Notes: a model not told the origin generated them from the letters alone. DNA of 64,000 nucleotides from Bacteroidales bacterium (GCA_030528715.1 JAUMYJ010000003.1:1-64000), one strand, 5' to 3'; numbered from the stretch's first letter, positions 9,017 through 18,400 are shown. Numbers and translations: made by a program.

Positions 9017-9457
9017 TAACTCATTTTCTATAAGCAAAGATAGCAATAAAGATTTTGTCTAACGAATCTTTGTGGATTTTTCGTTGAATGTTTCTATATG
9101 CTGATAGAATGTGTTTAAGCACAGCTCTGCTGTAGTGTAAAAATAGGGTTTTCCCTATTGCCACGTCAGAGTGCTTGAAAAAAGATAGCATTTGAGGGCT
9201 CATGTTGCGCGCTGCATTTCTTTTTGGAAAACTTTGATGTGAAATTTTGATTATAAGTTTTCCATTTCTCATTTTCTTTTTCTAACTTTGCAATTGTGAT
9301 TTTATGCTCATTTTACCTGATGATTAAGTATTTTGTTTTCTGACAATCAGTGTTTTATGTGGTTTTCTAGTTTGATTTTATGAACTTTTGAACTCATGCT
9401 GTAAAGTTCTAGATTACGTATTTCAGGTTTTCTAAAAAGAAAATTGTTGGGTTTATA

Positions 9458-9487
9458 TTTGCTTTGAAGTTGTCTTATTTACGTTTG
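9458..9487 (+). promoter_or_regulatory. Candidate promoter of nrdD
   Basis: TTTG (9458-9461) and TACGTTTG (9480-9487) are 18 bp apart and end about 30 bp before the nrdD ATG, a normal leader length. Another -7-like box, TAACTTTG, lies at 9283-9290. The whole stretch 9020-9518 is A/T-rich and contains no convincing gene. I looked for an NrdR-type box and saw none. Confidence 0.45.
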
Positions 9488-9518
9488 TACGAAACGCATT
9501 CTAACCTCTATTTATGCC

Positions 9519-11612
9519 ATGACTACTCCTTTCTACATTACCAAACGCGGTGGCCAGTCGGAGGCTTATTCGCCTCATAAGATACAATGTGCTATTCTCA
9601 AAGCCTTTAATAGTGTGGGACAGCCACTTGATGCCAATCAGTTAGCTGACATTATGGGGCATTTAGCTGTGTGTCGCGATATGCACGTAGAAGATGTGCA
9701 AAATCAAGTTGAAGTAGCCCTCATGCGCGAAGGTCACTTTAAGGTAGCTAAGGCGTACATGCTCTATCGCCAACAGCACAAGGAAGATCGTGAGGTAGCG
9801 CAAAAGCTCAAATTCTTGATGGACTATGTAGACTCTGCCAATGCAGCTACGGGGTCTAAATACGATGCCAATGCCAATGTTGAGAACAAAAACATAGCCA
9901 CACTCATTGGGGAGTTGCCCAAGAGCAACTTTATCCGTCTGAACCGCCGTCTGCTGACCGACCGCATCAAGCAGATGTATGGTAAACCCGTGGCCGAACG
10001 CTACCTATACCTTCTTAACAACCACTTTATTTATAAAAATGACGAAACGAGCCTAGCCAATTATTGTGCGAGCATTACGATGTATCCATGGCTGCTTGAA
10101 GGTACCAAGAGCATTGGGGGTAACAGCACAGCACCTACCAATCTGAAAAGCTTTTGTGGCGGTTTTGTCAATATGGTGTTTATCGTGTCGAGCATGCTGA
10201 GTGGTGCCTGTGCTACACCAGAGTTTTTGATGTACATGGCCTATTTCGTAGCACAAGAATATGGCGATGACTTCTATAAGCGTGCCGATGAAATCGTGGA
10301 TTTGAGTGCGCGTAAGCGTAGCATAGATAAAATTGTGACCGATTGTTTTGAGCAGGTAGTCTATTCGATCAATCAACCTACGGGAGCGCGTAACTTCCAA
10401 GCTGTATTTTGGAACGTAAGCTACTACGACCGCTACTATTTTGAGAGTATTTTTGGTGAGTTTCGCTATCCCGATGGTACACGTCCCGATTGGAATGGTG
10501 TGGACTGGATGCAGCGTCGTTTCATGCGTTGGTTTAACCAAGAACGCTTGAAGACGGTGCTTACCTTCCCCGTAGAAACAATGGCACTGCTGAGTAAAGA
10601 TGGCGATGTGATAGATCAAGCCTATGCTGACCTCACGGCCGAGATGTATGCTGCTGGACACTCGTTTTTCACCTATATGAGTGATAATGCCGACTCGCTA
10701 GCCTCGTGTTGCCGCTTACGTAATGAAATTCAAGACAACGGATTTAGCTATACGCTGGGTGCAGGTGGTGTGAGTACGGGCTCTAAGAGTGTGTTGACTA
10801 TAAATCTAAACCGCTGCGTGCAAGAAGCGACACGCCAAGGGCTACACTACACGCAATTTTTGGACGAAGTGGTAGACCTCGTGCATAAGGTGCAAATGGC
10901 CTACAACGAAAACTTGATGCATTTCAAAGAAAAGGGGCTACTGCCACTCTTTGACGCTGGATACATTAACATAGACCGACAATACCTAACCATCGGTGTA
11001 AATGGCATGGTCGAGGCTGCTGAAAGCCTTGGGTTGACTATAAGCGATAATGCCGACTATCAGCGGTTTGTAGAAGATATCCTAGGTCTTATCGAACATT
11101 ATAACTTGAAGTATCGTACGAAGCACTTGCTCTTTAACTGCGAGATGATACCAGCTGAGAATGTGGGCGTAAAGCACGCACGTTGGGATCGCGAGGCAGG
11201 CTACTACGTGCCACGTGACTGCTATAATAGCTATTTCTATATTGTAGAGGATAAGCAAACAAGTGTTATTGAGAAGTTTCGTTTGCACGGCCGTCGCTAC
11301 ATTGAGCATCTTACGGGTGGCTCTGCTCTCCACATGAACCTTGACGAGCACCTTAGTGCACCTCAATACCGTCAGTTGCTACGTGTGGCTGCCACAGAGG
11401 GTTGTAATTACTTTACATTCAACATACCCAATACGGTGTGCAACGCTTGTGGTCACATTGATAAGCGCTATTTGAAGGCTTGTCCTAAGTGCCAAAGTCA
11501 GCATTTAGACTACCTCACGCGTGTGATAGGCTATATGAAGCGTGTGAGTAATTTCTCGCTCGATCGTCAAAAAGAGGCCGAACGTCGCCACTATGCCACT
11601 ATGCCTGCATAG
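9519..11612 (+). CDS. nrdD: Anaerobic (class III) ribonucleoside-triphosphate reductase
   Basis: 697 residues. It reduces NTPs to dNTPs without oxygen, using a glycyl radical. An ATP-cone regulatory domain occupies residues ~5-100 (ITKRGGQSEAYSPHKI…). The catalytic barrel follows. The C-terminus has the zinc site CNAC…CPKC (around residues 645-665) and then RVIGYMKRVSNF, whose Gly is the expected radical site. Length is typical for the family. The activating enzyme NrdG is encoded 115 bp downstream, after a hairpin. This fits an obligate or facultative anaerobe. Confidence 0.95.
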   Translation: MTTPFYITKRGGQSEAYSPHKIQCAILKAFNSVGQPLDANQLADIMGHLAVCRDMHVEDVQNQVEVALMREGHFKVAKAYMLYRQQHKEDREVAQKLKFLMDYVDSANAATGSKYDANANVENKNIATLIGELPKSNFIRLNRRLLTDRIKQMYGKPVAERYLYLLNNHFIYKNDETSLANYCASITMYPWLLEGTKSIGGNSTAPTNLKSFCGGFVNMVFIVSSMLSGACATPEFLMYMAYFVAQEYGDDFYKRADEIVDLSARKRSIDKIVTDCFEQVVYSINQPTGARNFQAVFWNVSYYDRYYFESIFGEFRYPDGTRPDWNGVDWMQRRFMRWFNQERLKTVLTFPVETMALLSKDGDVIDQAYADLTAEMYAAGHSFFTYMSDNADSLASCCRLRNEIQDNGFSYTLGAGGVSTGSKSVLTINLNRCVQEATRQGLHYTQFLDEVVDLVHKVQMAYNENLMHFKEKGLLPLFDAGYINIDRQYLTIGVNGMVEAAESLGLTISDNADYQRFVEDILGLIEHYNLKYRTKHLLFNCEMIPAENVGVKHARWDREAGYYVPRDCYNSYFYIVEDKQTSVIEKFRLHGRRYIEHLTGGSALHMNLDEHLSAPQYRQLLRVAATEGCNYFTFNIPNTVCNACGHIDKRYLKACPKCQSQHLDYLTRVIGYMKRVSNFSLDRQKEAERRHYATMPA

Positions 11613-11628
11613 GTGTAGTACTTGTTTT

Positions 11629-11668
11629 GGCAATAGCGCACACATGGAGGCGTATTATCGTGTCTCTA
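11629..11668 (+). terminator. Hairpin between nrdD and nrdG
   Basis: Arms CGCACACATGGAG (11629-11641) and CTCTATGTGTGCG (11656-11668) pair with one mismatch and are followed by TTTTG. It could terminate or attenuate nrdD transcription, setting a lower level of nrdG. Confidence 0.55.
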
Positions 11669-11727
11669 TGTGTGCGTTTTGTCGCTTTCATCGTTATTTA
11701 TTCTCGTGATTATCTGTTTTTATCGCT

Positions 11728-12312
11728 ATGTTGAAATACGTCAATTACGATATTGTTTTTCAAGAATTTCCCGATGAAGTGTCGCTGTGTGTTAATCTGA
11801 GTTTGTGTCCCCACCGTTGCGTGGGCTGTCATAGCAGCTATTTACAAACGGATGTGGGAGATGTGCTTACATTTGAGCGCCTTTGTACACTTATTGATAG
11901 AGAGCATGGTATCACTTGTGTCGGCTTTATGGGGGGAGATAACGATCCATTAGCCCTAGTAGCCTTGGCGCAAGCTGTAAAGGCACACTATGGTAGCCAG
12001 CTACGTGTTGGTTGGTATAGCGGTGCTGACCGCGTGTCGCGCTGTTTAGATGTGTCGGCTTTTGACTATATCAAGCTAGGTGGTTATCGTCCAGAGTTTG
12101 GCGCACTGACAGCGCCTACTACCAATCAGCGACTTTATAAGTTGAGCAAAAATGGCGTTTTTATCGATATCACTGAGCGTTTCCAGTGTACTCAGTTGCC
12201 ATTACCTACACTTGACCCTTACGAAGTGCCTGCTATGCTTCGTCGTGGTGGTACTACACTCATTGCTACCCAACAAGCAGTACAACACACCCCTTGCGAA
12301 GTAAAACGATAG
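11728..12312 (+). CDS. nrdG: Anaerobic ribonucleotide reductase activating protein (radical SAM)
   Basis: 194 residues. The cluster motif Cys27-x3-Cys31-x2-Cys34 (CPHRCVGC) binds the [4Fe-4S] cluster that cleaves S-adenosylmethionine and installs the glycyl radical on NrdD. The segment VGFMGGDNDP corresponds to the GGE-like SAM-binding block. It directly follows nrdD, the expected partner. The size matches short NrdG-type activases of Bacteroidota. Confidence 0.92.
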   Translation: MLKYVNYDIVFQEFPDEVSLCVNLSLCPHRCVGCHSSYLQTDVGDVLTFERLCTLIDREHGITCVGFMGGDNDPLALVALAQAVKAHYGSQLRVGWYSGADRVSRCLDVSAFDYIKLGGYRPEFGALTAPTTNQRLYKLSKNGVFIDITERFQCTQLPLPTLDPYEVPAMLRRGGTTLIATQQAVQHTPCEVKR

Positions 12313-12334
12313 CCCAAATCTCGCAAAATATGCG

Positions 12335-12393
12335 TAACTTTGTAGTGCAGCACCCTACACATTGGTCATTAAGGCTGAGGGCGTAGGGTGCTG
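12335..12393 (+). promoter_or_regulatory. yaaA promoter and 5'-leader hairpin
   Basis: TAACTTTG (12335-12342) is a -7 element. Just after the predicted transcription start lies an inverted repeat, CAGCACCCTAC (12348-12358) with GTAGGGTGCTG (12383-12393), 24-nt loop. The structured leader ends 28 bp before the yaaA ATG. Its role is unknown. Confidence 0.5.
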
Positions 12394-12421
12394 TGTCTTG
12401 CTACTTCAATCTCCTGTTGCT

Positions 12422-13201
12422 ATGCTTACTTTGATTTCTTGTGCCAAAAATATGGCTACAAAGCCACTGCGTTGGTTAGATGCGCTTGACCTAGTGGGAA
12501 CTACACCGCGCCACCAAGCTATGGCCGATATGCTGGCTGCACAGATGGCTTTGCTTTCTCCCGATGAAATCGCTCAGTTGTTGCGTGTGAATGCCAAAAT
12601 CGCTACCACAAACTATGCACGTTATCAGCAATTTCATGCAGAGGATACCCCCGAGCTTCTGGCTGTGGCCGCTTATACAGGAATTGTTTTTAAGTATCTT
12701 GATGCCAAATCGCTTGATATGGATACATGGCACTATGCCCAAGACCACTTGCGCATTACAAGTTTTCTCTATGGGCTACTACGTCCATTAGATGCTATCC
12801 GCGCCTATCGCTTAGAGGGCGATGTGCAGCTTCCTGGGGTAGACGACAATGTGTTTGCACACTGGCGCGATACGCTCACACCGCTTTTCTTGGAAGATCT
12901 TGCGGCGGCAGGTGGTAGGCTATGCTATCTGGCGAGTGATGAGATGCACCATCTGTTTCATTGGCGGGCAATAGAGGAGCAGGCAAAAGCAATTTATACA
13001 CCAGAGTTTTATGTGTTAGAAGATGGCAAGCTCAAAACAAAGGTTGTCTATATCAAAATGGCGCGTGGCACTATGGCTCGCTACATTTTGCAGCAACGTA
13101 TTACGACACGCGAGGAGTTAGAGGCTTTTACGTTTGATGGCTTCGCTTATAACGATAAGTATAGCACAGAGCATCGTTTGATATATACCTTAGAGGTTTA
13201 G
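12422..13201 (+). CDS. yaaA: YaaA family peroxide-stress protein (DUF328)
   Basis: 259 residues from ATG 12422. The frame is open from 12362, but MLTLISCAKNM matches the family N-terminus (usual form MLxxISPAKxL, so Pro is replaced by Cys here) and places the start. Family signatures include the YLASDEMHHLFHW region near residue 180 and FDGFAYNDKYSTEHRLIYTL at the C-terminus. In E. coli YaaA limits free iron and oxidative damage, and has a DNA-binding helix-hairpin-helix-like fold. It is followed by ung, 108 bp away, consistent with a stress/repair neighbourhood. Confidence 0.9.
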   Translation: MLTLISCAKNMATKPLRWLDALDLVGTTPRHQAMADMLAAQMALLSPDEIAQLLRVNAKIATTNYARYQQFHAEDTPELLAVAAYTGIVFKYLDAKSLDMDTWHYAQDHLRITSFLYGLLRPLDAIRAYRLEGDVQLPGVDDNVFAHWRDTLTPLFLEDLAAAGGRLCYLASDEMHHLFHWRAIEEQAKAIYTPEFYVLEDGKLKTKVVYIKMARGTMARYILQQRITTREELEAFTFDGFAYNDKYSTEHRLIYTLEV

Positions 13202-13309
13202 ATCTTGGGCGTGAGATTTTATTGTGGTAAGTTTACTTAGTAATGCTGTCCTTGTAACCCATCGTATATTTTTATTCGTAGTGCTATTATTTCCTCTTCC
13301 CATATAGCT

Positions 13310-13981
13310 ATGCATGTTAAGATAGAGCCTTCGTGGTACACGGCTTTACAGGGCGAGTTTCAAAAGCCTTATTTTATTCAGCTAGTGCAATTTGTCCGCA
13401 CAGCCTATACGCATGGTGTGTGCTATCCACCTGCTAAGTATGTGTTTCGAGCATTTGAATTGTGCCCCTATGATCGTGTGCGTGTGGTGATTATAGGGCA
13501 AGATCCTTATCATGGTGTGGGGCAGGCCGAGGGGCTTTGTTTTTCAGTGCCACAAGGGGTGGCTTTGCCCCCCTCGCTGCGTAATATTTATACAGAGTTG
13601 GCGAGTGACTTGGGCATTACGCCTGCTAAGCATGGTAGCTTGGTGCGCTGGGCAGAGCAAGGCGTATTGTTGCTGAATGCTACGCTTACTGTTGCAGCAG
13701 GGCAAGCAGGGAGCCATCAAGGACAAGGTTGGGAGGAGTTTACCGATGCTGTTATCGAAGCCTTAGCTCAGCGTGAAGGTATCGTGTACATTCTTTGGGG
13801 TAGCTATGCGCAGCGTAAAGGTGCACGGATTGATCGCACGCGCAACCTCGTACTTACGGCCACTCACCCATCACCACTCTCGGCCAATCGAGGAGGCTTC
13901 TTTGGCACGCGTCCATTTTCTCAAACCAATGCCTATCTCGTGGCTCAGCAGCACACTGCTATCGATTGGTGTTTGGAGTGA
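13310..13981 (+). CDS. ung: Uracil-DNA glycosylase, family 1
   Basis: 223 residues. It removes uracil from DNA. Motif A IIGQDPYHG carries the catalytic Asp65 and His68, and motif B HPSPLSANRGGFFG carries His186, which lines up with the catalytic His of E. coli Ung. The uracil-recognition Phe and Asn are present (LCFSVP, LLNATLTV). Length and motif spacing are normal, so the enzyme should be active. Confidence 0.96.
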   Translation: MHVKIEPSWYTALQGEFQKPYFIQLVQFVRTAYTHGVCYPPAKYVFRAFELCPYDRVRVVIIGQDPYHGVGQAEGLCFSVPQGVALPPSLRNIYTELASDLGITPAKHGSLVRWAEQGVLLLNATLTVAAGQAGSHQGQGWEEFTDAVIEALAQREGIVYILWGSYAQRKGARIDRTRNLVLTATHPSPLSANRGGFFGTRPFSQTNAYLVAQQHTAIDWCLE

Positions 13982-14046
13982 TAGTTTTGTGTAGACGGCC
14001 TACTTGCTATAAAATAGCATAGTTCTCATAGACATAACATTGTTTG

Positions 14047-14649
14047 ATGCATTCACATTTTTCTGTTATACAGGTGGGTGAGGTATTGCTCTCTGCCGAC
14101 CTTTTTACTGAGCAATTTTGTTGCGACCTTGATGCTTGTAAAGGAGCCTGTTGTATTGAGGGCGATGCTGGCGCACCGCTTACGCTTGAAGAGGTGGCGC
14201 ACCTCGAAGCTGTGCTGCCCCATTGCGAGGCCGATATGAGCCATGCTGCTCGCCGTGTAGTAGCCAAGCAAGGTGTGGCCTACTTAGATGCTGATGCCGA
14301 CCTCGTAACGAGTATCGTTAGGGGCAAGGATTGTGTATTTACTTATTACGACAAAAACCGATGTTGCCTTTGTGCCACAGAGAAGGCTTATCGAGAGGGG
14401 CGTACCTCGTGGTGTAAACCCATTTCGTGCTACCTCTATCCTATTCGTGAAAAGCGCCTAAGCAATGGTATGATAGCACTTAATTACCATCGTTGGGACG
14501 TATGTGCCCCTGCTGTGAAAAAGGGGCGTGCCCTAGGCCTGCCTTTATGGCGATTTTTGAAAGACCCACTCATCAAACGCTTTGGCCAAGCGTGGTATCG
14601 TGAACTTGAAGCCGTGGCTGCCGAACTCGAAGCCCAAGGCCTTATTTAA
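14047..14649 (+). CDS. DUF3109 cysteine-rich protein
   Basis: 200 residues from ATG 14047 (a TTG at 14044 is also in frame). The protein has conserved cysteines in CCDLDACKGACCIEGDAG near residues 27-44 and in NRCCLCATEKA and WCKPISCYLYP, the pattern of the DUF3109 family and reminiscent of the YkgJ-type Fe-S/zinc cluster proteins. The function is not established; metal or Fe-S binding is an inference from the cysteines. It sits between ung and the PBP4 gene, 12 bp before the latter. Confidence 0.82.
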   Translation: MHSHFSVIQVGEVLLSADLFTEQFCCDLDACKGACCIEGDAGAPLTLEEVAHLEAVLPHCEADMSHAARRVVAKQGVAYLDADADLVTSIVRGKDCVFTYYDKNRCCLCATEKAYREGRTSWCKPISCYLYPIREKRLSNGMIALNYHRWDVCAPAVKKGRALGLPLWRFLKDPLIKRFGQAWYRELEAVAAELEAQGLI

Positions 14650-14661
14650 TGTGCTTGTACG

Positions 14662-15924
14662 ATGTTGAGACTTCTCTTGCAGCGTTGCTACCTTTCTTTG
14701 TGTGCTAGCTTCTTGCTAGCTGTGAGTGTACACGCACAAGTAGAGCGTGCTTCCCATACACCCGATAGCTTACCCTCTATTGCTACCAATGAGGCTTTGG
14801 TGGCTCAGCCACTTCCTACTTGGGGCGAGCTCTTAGAGACACGCTTGGGTGAGCTCTTAAAAGACCCCTCACTACAAACAACTACGCTGGGGTTATGCAT
14901 CTATAATCTCACAGCAGATACCTTGGTCTACGCCTATGGTGCAGAGCGCGTGCTACGTCCTGCCTCTACAATGAAGGTTATTACGGCTGTTGCTGCTTTG
15001 CGTGAGTTGGGTGGTGCATTTCGCTATGCTACGAGCTTGCGCTATACGGGGGCGGTAGAGGGCGATACACTTCATGGCGACCTTTACCTAGTGGGGAGCA
15101 TGGACCCACTCTTTGATCACGACGATATGCTTTCTTTGGTCAGTGGTTTACAGCGACAAGGTATTCGCCATGTACAAGGTACACTGTATACTGATAATAG
15201 TCTCAAAGACACCACGCAGTTGGGTCAAGGTTGGTGTTGGGACGATAACAACCCTAGGCTTACCCCGTTGCTCTATCAAGGGCAAGACCGCTTCGTAGCC
15301 CAGTTTATGCGCAAGGCTTCTGAGGCGGGCATCTCACTGCCTGAGCTCGTGGCCAATGGTGTGTGCCCTCCTGAGGCTACATTGGTAGACGTACGCCACC
15401 ATACTATAGACGAAGTGCTGCGTCCTGTACTCAAACAGAGTCGCAACTTGCATGCTGAGACACTCTTTTACCACATTGGGGCTAAGTCTGGCCGTAGGTA
15501 TCCCTCATACGATGCTGCCCAAGCACGCATCACTCAGTGGCTCACGAGTTTAGGCAACTATCACACACACAACTTGCGTGTGGCCGATGGCTCTGGGCTC
15601 TCGCTTTACAACTACGTTACCCCGCGCCTCTTGGTAGATGTGCTACGCTATGCCTACCAGCGCACCAACCTTTACGAGCATCTCACTGCTGCCTTACCCA
15701 TTGCAGGCGTTGATGGTACACTCAGCAAGCGCATGGCTAGTAGCTCTGCACACTATCGCATACAAGCAAAAACGGGTACGTTAGAGGGGGTTATAAGTCT
15801 AGCAGGCTATGCCGATGCTAGCAATGGCAATCGTTTGGCTTTTGCTATCATTACCAATGGTACGCTTACGCCTGCGGCTACCCGTCGCTTTCACGATAAT
15901 ATTTGTGTGGCGATGACAGAGTGA
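14662..15924 (+). CDS. dacB: D-alanyl-D-alanine carboxypeptidase/endopeptidase (PBP4 type)
   Basis: 420 residues with signal peptide (LSLCASFLLAVSVHAQ). It trims or opens peptidoglycan cross-links in the periplasm. All three penicillin-binding motifs are visible: Ser102-Thr-Met-Lys105, Ser260-Arg-Asn262 and Lys370-Thr-Gly372. It is a little shorter than E. coli DacB (~480), as in other Bacteroidota S13 enzymes. It is probably translated with the upstream DUF3109 gene. A hairpin at 15984 separates it from the convergent HU gene. Confidence 0.93.
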   Translation: MLRLLLQRCYLSLCASFLLAVSVHAQVERASHTPDSLPSIATNEALVAQPLPTWGELLETRLGELLKDPSLQTTTLGLCIYNLTADTLVYAYGAERVLRPASTMKVITAVAALRELGGAFRYATSLRYTGAVEGDTLHGDLYLVGSMDPLFDHDDMLSLVSGLQRQGIRHVQGTLYTDNSLKDTTQLGQGWCWDDNNPRLTPLLYQGQDRFVAQFMRKASEAGISLPELVANGVCPPEATLVDVRHHTIDEVLRPVLKQSRNLHAETLFYHIGAKSGRRYPSYDAAQARITQWLTSLGNYHTHNLRVADGSGLSLYNYVTPRLLVDVLRYAYQRTNLYEHLTAALPIAGVDGTLSKRMASSSAHYRIQAKTGTLEGVISLAGYADASNGNRLAFAIITNGTLTPAATRRFHDNICVAMTE

Positions 15925-15983
15925 GCTTCACCTTGTTTTGTGGTGATACTGCCATCATACACTACTGCGTGTGTATAATAGTT

Positions 15984-16025
15984 TTGGAGCGTTCCTAGGG
16001 TAGTGTAACCTTAGGAGCGCTCCAA
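15984..16025. terminator. Two-way terminator hairpin
   Basis: Arms TTGGAGCGTTCCTAGGGT and ACCTTAGGAGCGCTCCAA pair over 18 positions with two G-T pairs, loop AGTGTA. It lies between the ends of convergent dacB and hup, with T runs on both sides. Confidence 0.7.
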
Positions 16026-16076
16026 TGCTAGTTGTAATAGGATATGGGCGTGCTTGTGTGCAACGACCACGTGGGC

Positions 16077-16346
16077 TTAGAGGCTAGCAGCGAGTTCTGA
16101 TCCTGGCTTAAACTTGGCTACTTTCTTAGCAGCAATCTTGATTTTTTCCTTAGTGCGTGGGTTGAGACCTTCGCGCTCTGGACGCTCTGTTACCGAGAAC
16201 GTGCCGAAGCCGATGAGTTGTACGCTGTCGCCAGCTTTGAGTGCACCGCTAATAGCTTCGAGCGTTGCTTCGAGTGCCTTTTTAGCATCGGCCTTAGTGA
16301 GTTGAGATTGCTCGGCAATCTTGCTGATGAGTTCAGTCTTATTCAT
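16077..16346 (-). CDS. hup: HU-family DNA-binding protein
   Basis: 89 residues. The sequence begins MNKTELISKIAEQSQLTKADAKKALEA, has the DNA-binding arm core GFGTFSVTERPEREGLNPRTKEKIKI with the intercalating Pro in the arm, and ends in a short AKFKPGSELAASL. It is a nucleoid protein that bends and compacts DNA. Size and arm are canonical for HU. It is transcribed alone on the minus strand from the -7 box at 16472-16479. Confidence 0.95.
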   Translation of the reverse strand: MNKTELISKIAEQSQLTKADAKKALEATLEAISGALKAGDSVQLIGFGTFSVTERPEREGLNPRTKEKIKIAAKKVAKFKPGSELAASL

Positions 16347-16471
16347 AATCCTATAATTGATTTTGTTGTAGTAGCTAGAATGTGTGTTTATACGCTAGTA
16401 CCAAGCCACCGACAAGGACGCCAAGGCGTATTGACACAAAGCATTGGTGCGATGATGTATGGATTGTAGGG

Positions 16472-16479
16472 CAAATATA
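16472..16479 (-). promoter_or_regulatory. -7 element of hup
   Basis: On the minus strand the box reads TATATTTG, matching TAnnTTTG. It would give a leader of roughly 115-120 nt before the hup ATG. Confidence 0.45.
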
Positions 16480-16526
16480 AGCATACAATTTGAAACTAGC
16501 AAGTATTTTTTGTGTTTTTCATTCAA

Positions 16527-16590
16527 AACACATCGAAATTCGGGATTTATTGCCCTTATAGGGGCAATAAATCCCGAATTTCGATGTGTT
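16527..16590. repeat. Perfect 29-bp inverted repeat
   Basis: Arms at 16527-16555 and 16562-16590 are exact complements with a 6-nt loop (TTATAG). It lies downstream of the S41 protease stop (16661) and upstream of hup, so it may end protease transcription. The arms are much longer than termination requires and are A/T-rich at the outer end, so a mobile-element or cruciform origin is possible. The rest of 16347-16660 holds only the hup promoter. Confidence 0.8.
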
Positions 16591-16660
16591 AGCAAATTAT
16601 TTAGAGGCTTAGATCCTACTATATGTGTGCTGTCAGTGAGCTTAGGCTTGACTCGTAGAG

Positions 16661-18358
16661 TTAAGGCTTTGCCATTGGTGCAGCCAGCACTTCTTTATAC
16701 GCTTCGGGAGTTGTAAGTATGCTCGTAGCGCGTTCTAGCACTTTGTCCCATGTGAGCATATTTTCTAGTGCGCCACGCTCGTAGTAGTAAGCACGGCATA
16801 TCTCGCTGTTGAGTAGGCGCGTCACGCCCTCGCGTTGGCGGTCAAGGTCACGCGTGACATTGTGTTTTAGCTTTTGTTCGAGGGCGTCAAGTTCTCCCTT
16901 GGCTTCGGCAGCATAGCCTTCAAAGGCCATCATCTTGCGCAAGGCTTCTAGTAGCGATCTGCTGCGTTGGTCGTAAGTAAAGTTAGCTGCTACTACGGCC
17001 TGTTTGAAGTGCTCAAAGTCCTCAGGTGTGATACAAAATTCGCCTGCTGGTGCGATGCTGGCATGTTGTTGGCGATAGCTATTGACAAAGTCGAAAAGCA
17101 CATCGCTCGTGGCTAGCTCACCCAAGAGTGTTGTTGATGTGTCGCTCTGAGCCATGATGTCGGGCAAGATACCACCAGCATCGCGCACTGGGCGTCCTGC
17201 TGCGGTGTAAAATAGCCTACTTGTGCTGTCAGCAATGGCCTTACCTTCTCCATTGTGCTGCTTGTAGTCGTATTTTTGTATGCAGCGACCACTAGGAATG
17301 TAGTATTTGCTTGTAGTGAGTTTTACAGCAGTGCCATAGGGTAGCTCACGGAGTTGCTGTACGAGGCCTTTGCCAAACGTACGTGTGCCAACAACCACAC
17401 CGCGGTCGTAATCTTGCAGTGCGCCTGAGGTAATTTCGGCTGCCGAGGCTGTGTAGCCATCTACCAGCACTGCGATGGGTATGTTTAGGTCTAGTGGCTC
17501 ATCGGTCGTGGTGTAGGTACGTTTGAGTTCGGCTACTTTACCATCAATACGCACGACTTCTTTACCCCGTGGTACGAAGAGATTGACAATCTTTACAGCC
17601 TCGCTCAGTAGTCCCCCCCCATTGCCACGTAGGTCTATGACAAGATGTGTAGCACCTTCTTCTTTGAGCTTTACGATGGCTTTACGCACGTCGGTAGCTA
17701 CATTTTCGGTATAGTCGGCTAGCATTAGGTAGCCTATGCCATTAGCCATTAGCTTTGTGCAGGCGATAGTAGGCTTTTTAATGTTTTGACGTGTGAGGTG
17801 CACGATGTGTGGCTTATCTTGCCCAGGGCGTTGTACTTCTATTTCGAGGCTGCTGCCCGCCTCTCCTAGGAGGTGGCTGCGCACATGGTTGCTATATGTG
17901 GTGAAGTTTTTAGTGTCGGTATGTGGTGCAAAGTGTACGCTGTCTACACGTAAGATGATGTCGCCTGCACGCAAATCTGCTTGTGCTGCTGGTGTGCCCT
18001 CAATGGGCTCGGCCACAACGATACGCTGAGCACCTTTATGAAAGCGGATAACAGCACCAATACCTGCATATTTTCCTGTGCTTAGGCGTTGCAGGTCATC
18101 TTGCTCATCTTCGGTGTAAAACTCGGTGTATGGGTCAAGCGTTTGTAGCATGTAGTCTATGGCCTTACCGGTAGTAGCTTTGGCATCTAGTGAGTCTACG
18201 TAGAAGAGTTCGAGCTCGCGGTAGAGCTCATTAAAAATTTCTAGGCGTTTAGCCACTTCGAGTTGATGGTTGGGTGTAGCGGTTTGCTGAGCATGTAGGC
18301 TCGTGGTACATAGCAGTGTGGCGAGGCTTAGTGTTGTGAGGAGGCGTGAACGTAGCAT
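16661..18358 (-). CDS. C-terminal processing protease, S41 family (first of two)
   Basis: 565 residues from ATG 18358; fifteen codons of open frame upstream do not fit a signal peptide. The signal peptide MLRSRLLTTLSLATLLCTTSLHAQ sends it to the periplasm. An N-terminal helical region is followed by a PDZ domain (GKYAGIGAVIRFHKG…, residues ~95-185). The catalytic core has DLRGNGGGLL and VDGYTASAAEI…GTRTFGKGLVQ, which supply the Ser/Lys dyad. A C-terminal extension of ~170 residues is helical. It cleaves periplasmic proteins near their C-termini. A second S41 gene lies at 36755. Confidence 0.92.
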   Translation of the reverse strand: MLRSRLLTTLSLATLLCTTSLHAQQTATPNHQLEVAKRLEIFNELYRELELFYVDSLDAKATTGKAIDYMLQTLDPYTEFYTEDEQDDLQRLSTGKYAGIGAVIRFHKGAQRIVVAEPIEGTPAAQADLRAGDIILRVDSVHFAPHTDTKNFTTYSNHVRSHLLGEAGSSLEIEVQRPGQDKPHIVHLTRQNIKKPTIACTKLMANGIGYLMLADYTENVATDVRKAIVKLKEEGATHLVIDLRGNGGGLLSEAVKIVNLFVPRGKEVVRIDGKVAELKRTYTTTDEPLDLNIPIAVLVDGYTASAAEITSGALQDYDRGVVVGTRTFGKGLVQQLRELPYGTAVKLTTSKYYIPSGRCIQKYDYKQHNGEGKAIADSTSRLFYTAAGRPVRDAGGILPDIMAQSDTSTTLLGELATSDVLFDFVNSYRQQHASIAPAGEFCITPEDFEHFKQAVVAANFTYDQRSRSLLEALRKMMAFEGYAAEAKGELDALEQKLKHNVTRDLDRQREGVTRLLNSEICRAYYYERGALENMLTWDKVLERATSILTTPEAYKEVLAAPMAKP

Positions 18359-18400
18359 TTTATAACGTAGAATGTATAGTAAGCAAAAAACAAAGTAATA

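Noticed and set aside
9021..9272. An 83-codon minus-strand frame in the gap before nrdD
   Set aside because: No signal peptide, domain or good upstream region; the A/T-rich stretch makes chance frames likely.
16395..16716. Two frames (one per strand) with similar peptides THRNSGFIA…INPEFRCV
   Set aside because: The resemblance is produced by the perfect inverted repeat at 16527-16590, which reads the same from both strands.
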